From Nothopassalora personata (taxonomy: Eukaryota; Ascomycota; Dothideomycetes; Mycosphaerellales; Mycosphaerellaceae): a stretch of 64,000 bases of DNA. The stretch lies in the NCBI GenBank assembly GCA_033816765.1, contig CM066291.1, positions 1,798,001 to 1,862,000 of the forward strand. The letters are read 5' to 3'. This document shows positions 1 to 9,398 of this stretch, in pieces; the stretch's first letter is position 1, and each line of letters begins with the position of its first letter. A model generated the notes under the pieces. That model was not told where the DNA came from. It saw only the letters and a program-made list of their open reading frames with translations, and ran no database searches. A program made the translations under genes and the position numbers.

Positions 1-62
1 GGGGTTTGTTTCAGCTTCTTGCTGTCTTCGGCGGCTTTTGTGAACTCTGCGGAGGGGGCCAT
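1..62 (-). CDS. Acyl-CoA-binding protein, N-terminal fragment (runs off window)
   Basis: The minus strand opens with ATG at 62-60 and encodes about 20 residues before the window edge, reading MAPSAEFTKAAEDSKKLKQ. The pattern (S/A)xxFxxAxxxxKKLxxxP is the start of small cytosolic acyl-CoA-binding proteins (ACBP, about 90-100 aa), which buffer and shuttle long-chain acyl-CoA esters. The ligand-binding YKQ and KWDAW parts lie outside the window, so the assignment rests on the first helix only. The promoter would lie between 63 and the transposon that begins at about 230, so that insertion sits within 200 bp of the start codon and could affect expression (inference). Confidence 0.7.
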   Translation of the reverse strand, partial: MAPSAEFTKAAEDSKKLKQT

Positions 63-254
63 TTTGATAGAGTGTGTTTGGTATGGAGAGGGTTGGTGGG
101 AAACAACGTTGAGCTTTGGGGTTGATATCAAGATCAAGATGGCGGGGCAGTTTGAGTGATGTAGGAACGTCATGCGCACGTGCCATGACAGGGAAGTTGT
201 CAGGAGGATTACCTCAGCAAGCTCAGACGCTTCTCCTCGGCTCGGCACCCTTTA

Positions 255-290
255 GCTCCGTTTGGCACGGTTTAGCACCGTTCAGCCAAT
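255..290 (+). repeat. Left inverted-repeat arm with 10-bp units
   Basis: These 36 bp match the reverse complement of 8954-8989 at 32 positions, including an identical CACCGTTCAGCCAAT end. The arm is made of degenerate 10-bp units (TTTAGCTCCG, TTTGGCACGG, TTTAGCACCG). A related, RIP-mutated copy in the same orientation lies at about 861-907. Confidence 0.7.
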
Positions 291-860
291 CGGGTGATTC
301 CGCCCCAGCGAGCCTTGGCGAAGCGTCTAAGATCGAATGGGGCGTGTTTTAGTGTACCTCATTTCAATATAGCCTTACTACTAGATTTCACGACGCGATA
401 GTAACTTACTACTACCTCCGAACGAGCTCCTACAGATTTAAATAAGAGCGCCGATAGTAGAGATTACAAGGGCATTAACATCAAGATTATACGGTAGCGC
501 GTTATATACGAAGTACATCCTTAAATATAAAATCTAACATCGCCTACCTCGATTAAATATCGTCTACCGGCCGAGTAGAGTACGCTACACCTCTACAACT
601 ACTTTTGTTCGATGCGCGAGGGTAAATAAGTAAGATTTGCCTATAGCAAAAGCACTATACTATAGCGAGTTAGCGCGTTAAGACCCGAAATAAGTCGAAT
701 ATATACCTATTAAGTTTATTGTATAGCGCGCAATTGCCTATTGTGTCGTATACTGCACCTACACCCTCTTAGGTAATTGTGCGCATCGTAGTCGCACTAG
801 TATAGCTATGTCGTCGTAGAGCGTAGTATACGCCGTGTTTTCGACACTCTATTTACTACT

Positions 861-907
861 ATCTAAACGGGTCTTAACGGGTTAGCACCCTTTTATACCG
901 TTTAGCT
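861..907 (+). repeat. Internal RIP-mutated copy of the arm sequence
   Basis: The stretch contains TTAGCACCC, a degraded ACCGTTTAGC and CTAAT, in the same order as the arm at 241-290. The substitutions are those expected of CpA-to-TpA change. It may be a second end of a nested or tandem copy. Confidence 0.4.
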
Positions 908-1060
908 AATGAGAGCGTAGCGCTAGGTGCTATATAACGCGTTATTTATAGTAGGCGGTGTATAAAGTAGTCTCTACCGGCTAGTATCGCTAGGTATCTA
1001 TCTTCGTAGCTCGAAGGCCGTCTACGCTCTCTCGGCGACGATTGTATACGATTGCACACG

Positions 1061-1100
1061 CTTTAGTACGCTTTAGTACGCTTTAGTACGCTTTAGTACG
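1061..1100 (+). repeat. Perfect 10-bp tandem repeat, four copies
   Basis: CTTTAGTACG is repeated four times exactly, followed by a diverging CTTCG. The unit resembles the TTTAGCACCG units of the element's arms after CpA-to-TpA mutation, which ties it to the same transposon. Confidence 0.85.
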
Positions 1101-1104
1101 CTTC

Positions 1105-1709
1105 GAACATGCCTCTAGTAGCAAATAGGTTATCTAGAAAAGCCGATAGGAGAGGTAAGCGGGCGAAGGCGAAACGCCTAAAGCCGTATACGCTAGATAC
1201 GACGACATCCTTAGCCTCTCGTCTCTATACTATTCGACACCGATATTCCCGAGAGTATCTAAAGGAGGCCATAGATAAGGCTCGAGCTAAGTGCTACGTT
1301 AACATCTAGTAGCGTGTTATCTATAATTGTCTATATAACTTATATAGATTCGAACTATATTATTAGTAGGTCCGTAACGCTATAATAAAGAACATATGCT
1401 ATTGTACTAACCGGTCTAGCGCGTTACTACGAAATTAGCTCGTCTAGTATAATCGGAAGTTACTTATAAAATGTAGTAGCATTTAATGCTAGATAGGAGC
1501 ATTAGTTTAGATAATCTTATATACTACCGCAAAATCTATATTGTTTAAACTGTCGATGTTAGTGCCGCCGGTTAACTAAAAGGTACCGAACGGATAATAG
1601 CCTACTAGACTATTAAGCTCCTCTATAGCGCGAAAGGTCGGGGTCTAATTACGGCGGGACCCTCGTCTATATAGTATAGCGTTAATCGACCGATGTTTAA
1701 TCGAACGAC
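1105..1709 (-). pseudogene. Possible ORF of the inverted-repeat element, part 2 (unrecognised)
   Basis: On the minus strand one frame reads as protein-like sequence interrupted mostly by TAG/TAA at positions that could have been Gln codons. It is interrupted at 1710-1715 by the Gypsy insertion and may continue the frame seen at 8350-8940. A plus-strand frame (ATG at 1109, basic, 66 residues) is also open, so the coding strand is not certain. I recognise no domain. Confidence 0.25.
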
Positions 1710-1714
1710 GTAAT

Positions 1715-1911
1715 TGTTAAGAGGATGTCGTAATGTATAGCACGCCTACAACCTACTAGTCGTAGATGAACTAATTCTTGCCTTTTATTTAAGACGCATC
1801 GCGCGTCGTAAGGTGTACTTATACGTGTTACGTGCGGCTTAGTAGCCGGTCGCGACCGTATGTTACATATAAGGCTACATGTAGGGGTTAGCTACTAGGC
1901 TGCCCCTTATA
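1715..1911 (-). repeat. 3' LTR of the 1715-8309 Gypsy element
   Basis: This LTR is 197 bp, starting TGTTAAG and ending CCCCTTATA (TACA changed to TATA by RIP). It is highly similar to 8113-8309, the differences being mainly C/T and G/A transitions. Directly inside it lies a pyrimidine run, the polypurine tract of the minus-strand element. Confidence 0.92.
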
Positions 1912-1926
1912 ATTGCCTCCCCTCCC
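1912..1926 (-). other. Polypurine tract of the Gypsy element
   Basis: The minus strand reads GGGAGGGGAGGCAAT immediately upstream of the 3' LTR, the position and composition used to prime plus-strand DNA synthesis in LTR retrotransposons. It fixes the element orientation as minus. Confidence 0.75.
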
Positions 1927-3301
1927 GTACGAGCTGTCCTTAGCTCGCTAGTTGCTACGTAGAGGCTCCTATGTACTTCTAGAACCATAGTTGCTATACG
2001 GCCTATATACGGGTTACGTACGTGTCGTTATGTAGGTGTAGGTAAGTAAGGCTTAGTTACTATGCCGACGTAGCTAGTTAGGGGCATAAAACTCTAGCCT
2101 AACCTAGCCCTATTCTCTAGTACGTTCCCTAGCTTATTACCTTCGCTACACTACTACTACGTACCCGCACCGTACTATTATCGTAAGCGCCTCGCTAGCA
2201 TCATTATTATCATTATGTCTACCGTACCCTCCTCGCCGCCATTCTCTAGCCGCTCCGCCTCCTCTAGTAGTACTAGTAGCGATAGTACTACTAGCGCCGT
2301 AGAAGACGAGCGCCGCTAGGCGGCTCTAGTACGCGACGCCCCTAGAACGCCTAGTAGTCGCAAGCGACTAGCATCACCCTCGTAGCTACTAACGCCCTCG
2401 CTAGCTACTAAGCTCTCGTAGAGAATTAATATGTATATACGGTACCTCCCGTACTTCGTTAGGGGTAAGTCTCTACGCGTGTTGCCTACGATTCGTATAC
2501 TAACCACTTGCTAGACGAGGCCGATAACTGTAATAGTGTTACTACCGGCGAGCTCCTAAAGAAGTGTAGTCGCTGTAGGCGTAGTAAACATAGCTACGTA
2601 CCTAATACTAGCTACGCTATCGCCTCGCTAGTAAGCCGCCTACGCGCCGCGCGGTCCTAGCGCGACTTCCTTACGGCTATAATAGGCTAGGCGCCTATAG
2701 ACCTCTAGTAGTAGGAGCTAGTAGAGTAGATCCGCCTATATGCCTAGCTAGGTAACGACATTAAGGAGGTAAGTCGCTACTTCGCTCGTGCGAGTCGACT
2801 ACTACTCGCGGGGGAGGGCTCTAGTACGTCCCCTATGCTTTGGCTAACCCTTCCTATAGGCTATTAGGCAGTTTAATGCCTATAAGCATAAGCGTACCGG
2901 GGAGACCCGTATACGTACCTCCGCCGCCGCCGCTACTACTACCGCCGCCCCCGCCGCCGAAGCCCTCGCGCTCTAGTAGGAGTAGAACCGCGCCCTTAAT
3001 AGGCTATTTAAACTCGGCCGCGCCGTAAGTCGTATATTCCTCGCCTACGTGTACCCTACTAACCGTAGTTCCAGTTCCTATAGGCGTAGAACATCGACAC
3101 TACCGCCGCCGACTAGGTATTCTTACCTAAGTTACTACGTAACGACAACTAAGGCGCTCGCCTTATACGCTACTCGCGGGCTCCTCGCCTACTACTACTC
3201 TACGTAGCCCCTAGTAGGCGCGCTACTCTTTAGCTTTTGTTTTGTTTATAGTTAAGAAAAGTTTTGTTTATGCTCTAGTGCTAGTCTTATTTACTTCTCC
3301 T

Positions 3302-3460
3302 TAACGCCTTATAGTCGGCTACTATGCGATCCGCATTCGCGAGGCCCTCCGCCGGTTCCTAGCTATTATACTCCTCTAGCTAGTCCTTCCACTAGACTAG
3401 ATACTACAGCTTACCCTTACGCTTACGCCTATCTAGTACTACCTCTACCTTATACTCTCC
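3302..3460 (-). pseudogene. Chromodomain at the C-terminus of pol
   Basis: The minus-strand frame reads EYKVEVVLDRRKRKGKL, then YLV, WK and EPAEGLANADRIV, with stops where Trp or Gln is expected. This matches the YEVExILDxRxxxG...YLVxWxGY...TWEP pattern of chromoviral chromodomains, which tether integration to modified histones. It lies C-terminal to the integrase, as usual. Confidence 0.75.
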
Positions 3461-4099
3461 GTCCTTATTAGCTAGAGGGGGTACGGGTCCATCCTTATCG
3501 CTACCGATATACGGCTCGAGGAGAGAGACATAGAAGACATTATAGAGCCTTAAGTCGGCTAGTAGCGCTAGGCGGTACGCCTACGAACCGACAGCGTCCG
3601 TAATGCGGTATAGGCCGATAAACTTCGGACCTATCTTCTTCTTTAGCACTACTAACTTGAGGTTCTTCGTTAACAATAGGACTAAGTTACCTACGCGGTA
3701 GGTCTTAGCTTAGTAGGTCTTATTATAGTAGCGAGCCTAGCTTTCTACTATAGCCTTCTATTGCTCCTCGAGTATAGCGCGTAGTTTTCGTATACGACTC
3801 GTAGCTATTACCGCTACTAGTACTTCCCCCCCTAGGTCTCGTCTCGAGATCTAGTTAGTATAGGGCCAATCTTAGGTCGCTAACCGTGCGCTATTTCGAA
3901 CGGACTTATCCGTAGTGTTAGGTGGATGCTGTTATTAGCTACGAATTTAGCAACTATAAGCTACTTAGCCTACTTAGTTTAATTGTTACTATAGTAATAA
4001 CGAAGGTATTGTTCGAGGGTTTAGTTTACCCTCTTAGTTTAGCCGTTAGTCTAAGGGTGAAAGGCCGTAGATAGCTTACGCTTTACACGCGCTTCAAAG

Positions 4100-4560
4100 T
4101 AGAAGTTACTCTAAAACTAACTAGTGAAGACGGGACCTCGGTCGCTTACTATACCTAACGGGACACTATAGTATCGCACGACTTCGTCTCGTAGGAGCCT
4201 CGTAAGCTCTACGGCTGTGTAAGTCTTTGTCGTCGGGATGTATAAGCTCATTTTTAAGTAGCGATCGACTATTACTAGGATCGCATTATACACGTAACCG
4301 GCTCGCGTACTTAGAGGTAGGTCCGTAATAAAATCCATAGTGATTTCCTACTACGGTCGCTCCGGTCTAGGAAGCGGTTATAGCTCGCCGTAGGGTCGAT
4401 AGCACCTCGCCTTCGAACCCTAGTAGGTTCTATAGGCTTGGACGTATTGTTTTACGTCCGTACTAAGTGAGTCCTACTAATAATTACGTCGTAACAGCTC
4501 TTTAGTCTTAGTCCTTCTAAAGTAACCCGCGAGGACGTCGTCGTAGTGTATGCGAATTAG
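4100..4560 (-). pseudogene. Integrase core of the Gypsy element
   Basis: An open stretch at 4117-4338 encodes MDFITDLPLS, AILVIVDRYLKM and GIVSDRGPVFTS. These are the standard first and second aspartate blocks of a Gypsy rve integrase core. Both aspartates remain readable, but the flanking sequence carries RIP stops. Confidence 0.9.
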
Positions 4561-5639
4561 ATGCGACCTAATTACGTAATCCCTAGGTACTACGATCGCG
4601 TCTCCGTAGTACATAAGGTTATCCTTTACATACTATCCCTTAGCGTCCCTCGCGCTTAGCGCCTACGCTAAGCATACGACATACTAGTCGTCTTACTACT
4701 ACGCGATCTTTATTAAGAGTAGGATTAACTTACCCGTCGAGCTATAAGCTTAACCCTATATTACTATAGCGCACACTACTGCTAGTAAAGACGGCTTATC
4801 TTAATAGGGAAGGTTACCTCTCCGTACTGCTATCGCCGCGCCTATGTCGCCCTACATCGCCTCGTAGGTAGTAAGCACGCGCTTCACCGTCGGCTCGCTT
4901 ATCCCTTCTAGAGACTCCTTCTAGAAAGATAGCTTACTTTATAAGGTAGGCAGCAAGTTCGAGGTTTGTTACGTTATAGCTACGTAGTTACTACGTCTCG
5001 AAGGCGCGTCGGCTAGGTTAGTCTTACCCGGCCGATGCTTTACTATAAAATTAAAAGACTATAGGAACGTAGCCTATCGAGCTTACCGCCTATTTAGCTA
5101 CTTTACTATTATAAAGCCCTATAGGTTAGCGTAGTTAACTAGCACTCGTACCGTATACGTAGCGCCCTCTAAGTATAGCCTCTAATGCTTAAAAGCCTTA
5201 ACTACTATAAGTAGCTCCTAATCGTGCGTCTCGTAGTTGTACTCGGCTAGTATTATCTTACGTAAATAGAAGGCAATTAGATGCTACTTAGCACTAAACA
5301 ATTAGGATATAATACCTACGATCGCGAAACCTAAGGCATCCGTCTCGACTCGCGTGCGTAGCGTAGGATCGAAGTGCCTAAGTATTAGTACACCTAAGAA
5401 TCCGGCCTTAAGCTATCGAAACGCCTACTCTTCGCTTAAGGTCTACGTAAGAGGGCCGTGCTTCTTACCGTCCTTAGATCCCTTTAGTAGGTCCGTTAGG
5501 GGCTTATAGACCCTTAAGTATCCTTCTATAAAACGCCGGTAGAAGTTATAAAACCTAAGGAAGGACTAGACCTTATAAAAGGTCGTAGGTGTAGGCTATT
5601 TCTCGATAGCGGCTACCCTGCTCCTATCTATCGACACGC

Positions 5640-6260
5640 CTACGGCGCTTACGACAAACCTAAGGAACTCTATACTCTCCTAGAAGAAGTAACACTTCTT
5701 AGGGTTTGCGAATAGGGCAAACTTTCGTAGCCTCTCTAGTACCGCGCGTACGGCTCGTACGTATGCCTTACGCATCTCGCTATAGATAAGGATATTATCT
5801 AGGTAGACTACGCAAATGTTATTAACTAAGCCGGTTAGCGCCTTATTAATATACCCTTAAAAGGTTGCCGGTGCGTTAGTTAACCCGAACGGCATTACTA
5901 GGTACTCGTAGTGTCCGTATCGCGTGCGAAACGCAGTCTTCTACTTATCGCCTCGCTTAATAGGGATACGATAGTAGGCGTCCTTTAAATCGATTGTAGT
6001 AAAGAACCTAGAACCTAATAGCCTATCTAGCGTCTCGCTAATTAGGGGCAGGGGGTATTGGTTCTTTACTATAATCTTATTTAGGCCTCTATAATCAACA
6101 TAGAGCCTAAGAGTGCTATTCTTCTTTAGCACGAATAGGATAGGCGCACCCGCCTCGCTTACGGACCGCCTAATCCACCCCTTCTCTATTGCTTACGTAA
6201 GGTACTCCTTTAAGGCCTCTAACTTAGTTAAGGACTAGTAGTACAGCGGCTTAAAAGGGA
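5640..6260 (-). pseudogene. Reverse transcriptase of the Gypsy element, active site mutated
   Basis: The minus strand encodes RLYVDYRGLNKI, KNQYPLPLI, IDLKDAYYRIPI, then YLVMPFGLTNAPATF: RT motifs 1-4 of Ty3/Gypsy elements. The catalytic YLDD box reads YLDN (5794-5805). The Asp-to-Asn change is what a CpA-to-TpA transition on the plus strand gives. Several in-frame stops surround it. Confidence 0.93.
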
Positions 6261-7024
6261 GTTTCTTTCCTTTAACGAGATTAATCGTATGCTTAACCCC
6301 GTCGGGCATCTTACGCTTCGCCTACTTATTAGGTGCGTATACATCTCGGAAGTCTACAAATTCTTTAGGCTACGAGGGGCCCTCTCCTTTAGGTACTGCT
6401 ACAGCAATAGCCCAAACACTTATCGTATAAACCTACTTTAAGCTCTCGAGATCCTTAAGGAACTCGCGTGCGTTACGCTACTAAACCGTAGGCGTCTCTA
6501 CACCGTAGTACTACTAGTTATCCTTATCGGCCTTCACTATTCGATTACGATGCCGCTAGGGTCTACCTAAAATTACTAATAGCCTACCTATAGGCACCGC
6601 GTAGTAGATAGCGTTACTTACGCGCTCTACTCCCGCGTTATTAGCGAGTCGTAGCCGAACCGTAAAGGCGCCGTAGCAATACCCTAGGTTATACGTATAC
6701 GACTCTAACTTCGGTAGCCTTGCCCTATTAATAGGTTACATTTAATGTCGGAGTACATACTTATACGACACTAGGCTAAGATCCGCATAGTTATCTAGGA
6801 GAAACGTAGCCTTGCGAAAGCCCTTACGAGTCTCGACTACGCCTCGTAAGTAACGCGCTAGACACGCATCCACTCGCCTTAAGGGGTCGACTTTAGGAAA
6901 ACTCGGACTTAGGAGCGACCTACTTCTAGTCCTCTACCTTTTCCCTAGTCGCTACCCTTCTTAGTTAGAGCCTTCGTAGCGTCTACCCTACGAACCGCTT
7001 ACGCGCTACGGTTCTTCTACAGGT

Positions 7025-7090
7025 GCCTATTCGGGCAATCCGTCTTAATGTAACCCTTCTTATAGCATCCATAGCACTCCGCTTTAGTCC
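7025..7090 (-). pseudogene. Gag zinc knuckle, RIP-altered
   Basis: The minus strand reads ECYGCYKKGYIKTDCPN. This is a CX2CX4HX4C knuckle in which the histidine is Tyr, as a CAY-to-TAY RIP change would produce. It places gag upstream of RT and supports minus orientation. Confidence 0.8.
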
Positions 7091-8112
7091 TATCGAATGT
7101 TATAGAGGATCCGCCGGCGTCCCGCTAGTAACTCGCACCCGGGTCGCGCGACGCCTAACTATGCTTCTACTACTTCGAGCTACGATCGCTTCGCCCTTAG
7201 TCGCCCTTAGTCTCTCGCCTACGGCGACTATGCTGCCCGCGGTCGTGCCCTCCGCTACTACGCTCCGTGCTTTTAATACGCGAAGCTAGGATTACTAGTT
7301 CCTCTCTAGTTGTTAGGATGTTATAAAACTTAACGATTACGGACCGTAGGCTAGGCGTAAGCTTAGCGAGCATATGTCGCACGCGTTACGCCTCCGTATA
7401 GTCCCCTAACTAATCCTCTATAACATCTAGCTTAGTCGTAAACTAACGTACTATCTAGTTGTCCTTCTATTTCACCGCCTTATACTCTAACATTACGTTA
7501 AGCACGCGGTTTATAGGATTACCGTATACGTCTCGATAGAACTCCTTAAAGTCCTAGTATGTATACCCTTTAAGGTTAAGGACGCTATAGTTAGCGTGCT
7601 ATCGCTTACTTGCCTCTCCGCTTAGGTACATAACCCTATATAGGATCTTTAACTCGTTCGTCGCATACGTGCTGCCTAAGAGGGTAAAGATAAGAGAGAG
7701 CTCCCTTAGGAATACCCGTGCTTTCTTAATTGAGTCCCCTCTAAAAGGCGTAGGTTCTTTAAGACGTAAACGTGTCGTATACGATACGACCGCGCCTCGA
7801 GCTACGATATTATCGTCAGTTACTATAGATAGAGGAGGGGGAGGGGGAGTAGGGGATAGTTCTCCGCCGGATTTGCCCTAAGGGTCCGCCGGCGGCACGC
7901 TTGCGTCCCGTAAGATCTCTAACTGTTTAATCTCCCTCTATATCTCCTTCTCCTTAACCTCTACCCGAAGGGCATCCCTCCTTACGACTAAGGCTACACG
8001 CCTCGCTTGTTACTAGGCCCTAGGGCTTAGGGGAGCCGTAGGCGTAGCGCTACTATCGTCGCGTTCGGACTCTATAGCGTGTATAGATTGTAACGAAGAG
8101 AAGAATTAGAAC

Positions 8113-8309
8113 TGTTAAGGGGATGTCGCAATGTATAGCACGCCCACGACCTACTAGTTGTAGATAAACTAATTCTTGCCTTTTGTTTAAGACGCATCGC
8201 GCGTCGTAAGGTGTACTTATGCGTATTACGTGCGGCTTAGTAGCCAGTCGCGACCGTATGTTATATATAAGGCTACATATAGGGGTTAGCTACTAGGCTG
8301 CCCCTTATA
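8113..8309 (-). repeat. 5' LTR of the 1715-8309 Gypsy element
   Basis: This LTR is 197 bp and pairs with 1715-1911. It starts TGTTAAG, ends CCCCTTATA, and is followed by the second GTAAT target duplication (8310-8314). Confidence 0.92.
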
Positions 8310-8349
8310 GTAATACTTTCCGACGTAACTCCGTAGTACTATAGTACCT

Positions 8350-8940
8350 TAACTTAAGCGATGCGCTATAGCTCGAGGTGCTAGGCGCTACGCCTACCTA
8401 GGCCTATAGGAATTTATAAAGGCTCTAGTTATAGCTACGTAAGAGGTTTACGATAGACTATAACTTCTCCTACGCCGGTATACTATCGTCCTACCGTCCT
8501 ATGTACCTCCTCGTTAGTCTAGTCGGTCCGCGTGCTACCTATGTTTATGTCGACGTCGGGCGTAGGCGCGGGCGTGCTAGTATACTTAGAGGGAATCCGA
8601 TATAATCCTTCTCTTTATCGCTATCTAGAGGGTTAATATCGACGTCGGAGTAGCCCTCGGATAATCCTTCTAACTCTACGTCTTCGAATGCGTATAATAA
8701 GGAGTAGTGTCGCGCGGACGGTAATTGTAGGACGTTCTAATAGGTAGTAGACGCTATTGTTAATTTAATTGAAAGCGCCGAGCGTGCGCTGTCGAATGCA
8801 GTAGTTATTAAGGCGGTAGAGTAACGTAGTAATAGAGATATATGCCTTCGAATGTAATAGTGCTTGTTTATATATAGGGCTAAATTCGTATGCACTAAAA
8901 CAGCCCTATTTAGTCTTAGACTCGCCGCGCGAATTGGCAC
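8350..8940 (-). pseudogene. Possible ORF of the inverted-repeat element, part 1 (unrecognised)
   Basis: On the minus strand an open stretch 8940-8737 (MPIRAASLRLNRAVLVHTNL...) is followed by further protein-like sequence with RIP-type stops, including an acidic segment with DVDINPLDSDKEKD. It is cut by the Gypsy element at 8310. I do not recognise the family. It may be the N-terminal half of the reading frame seen again at 1105-1709. Confidence 0.3.
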
Positions 8941-8953
8941 TCCTAGCCCTCTA

Positions 8954-8989
8954 ATTGGCTGAACGGTGCAGAACCGTGCTTAACGGAGC
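8954..8989 (-). repeat. Right inverted-repeat arm
   Basis: This is the inverted partner of 255-290 (32/36 identical). Further 10-bp-like units (GAAGCGAGCT, TAAGCGAGCC) continue outward to about 9010. The arm is not RIP-mutated, unlike the interior. Confidence 0.7.
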
Positions 8990-9398
8990 TGAAGCGAGCT
9001 TAAGCGAGCCTAGCGCGTGCGCTAGGCGAAGCTAAAGCCAATTCCTGCGGCGAGTCTGAGTTTACTGAGGTAACAGGAGGAAGGAAGCACATGGATCGGA
9101 TAATGACCATCACGTGATATCCACGCCTATTGGATGTACTGTACAGTAAGATACATAATAGGTCTCGGCTGATATGAGACCGCATTTCATTTCGGCCTGA
9201 CTGGAGTTCCAGCAAACGGTGAGGTCGGGTGCCTTGACGCTGACAGTCATGGGCGCTCCAAGACAGTCGTTCGACCACTGCTCTTGAATAACCTGATGCC
9301 CACCGAAAGGTAGCACCATTTTTTCACGAGACTCACATCCATTCGTGCTATCTAGCAAATACCAGAGGAAGAACAAAAAGCCACGTGCAAGAAGAGCT

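Larger units (their letters stand above)
1715..8309 (-). mobile_element. Complete Gypsy chromovirus, RIP-inactivated, minus strand
   Basis: The element is 6595 bp, with two 197-bp LTRs (1715-1911 and 8113-8309) and a 5-bp target-site duplication GTAAT (1710-1714 and 8310-8314). On the minus strand the order is gag zinc knuckle, reverse transcriptase, integrase, chromodomain, purine tract, 3' LTR: the Ty3/Gypsy chromovirus order. RIP has placed many TAG/TAA stops and mutated the RT active site, so it cannot be autonomous. It is inserted into the inverted-repeat element around it. Confidence 0.93.
230..9040. mobile_element. Unclassified transposon with inverted-repeat arms, split by a Gypsy element
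   Basis: Two flanks (about 230-1714 and 8310-9040) surround a complete Gypsy insertion. Their outer ends carry matching inverted arms (255-290 against 8954-8989, 32 of 36 positions identical). The interior (356-1714, 8310-8930) is strongly RIP-mutated, whereas both arms keep CpA and TpG. Arms built of degenerate 10-bp units of the type CCGTTNAGCA suggest a TIR DNA transposon, but I found no target-site duplication and no recognisable transposase. The exact outer ends are uncertain. A short CTCAGAC at 222-228 is mirrored at 9054-9060. Confidence 0.5.

Noticed and set aside
116..352. A 78-aa ORF beside the acyl-CoA-binding protein gene
   Set aside because: It lies in the promoter and transposon arm, crosses the arm boundary and has no domain.
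2840..3028. Proline-rich 62-aa ORF on the plus strand
   Set aside because: It lies antisense inside the 3' part of the Gypsy element. The proline run comes from CCGCCGCC repeats, and no start or splice context supports it.
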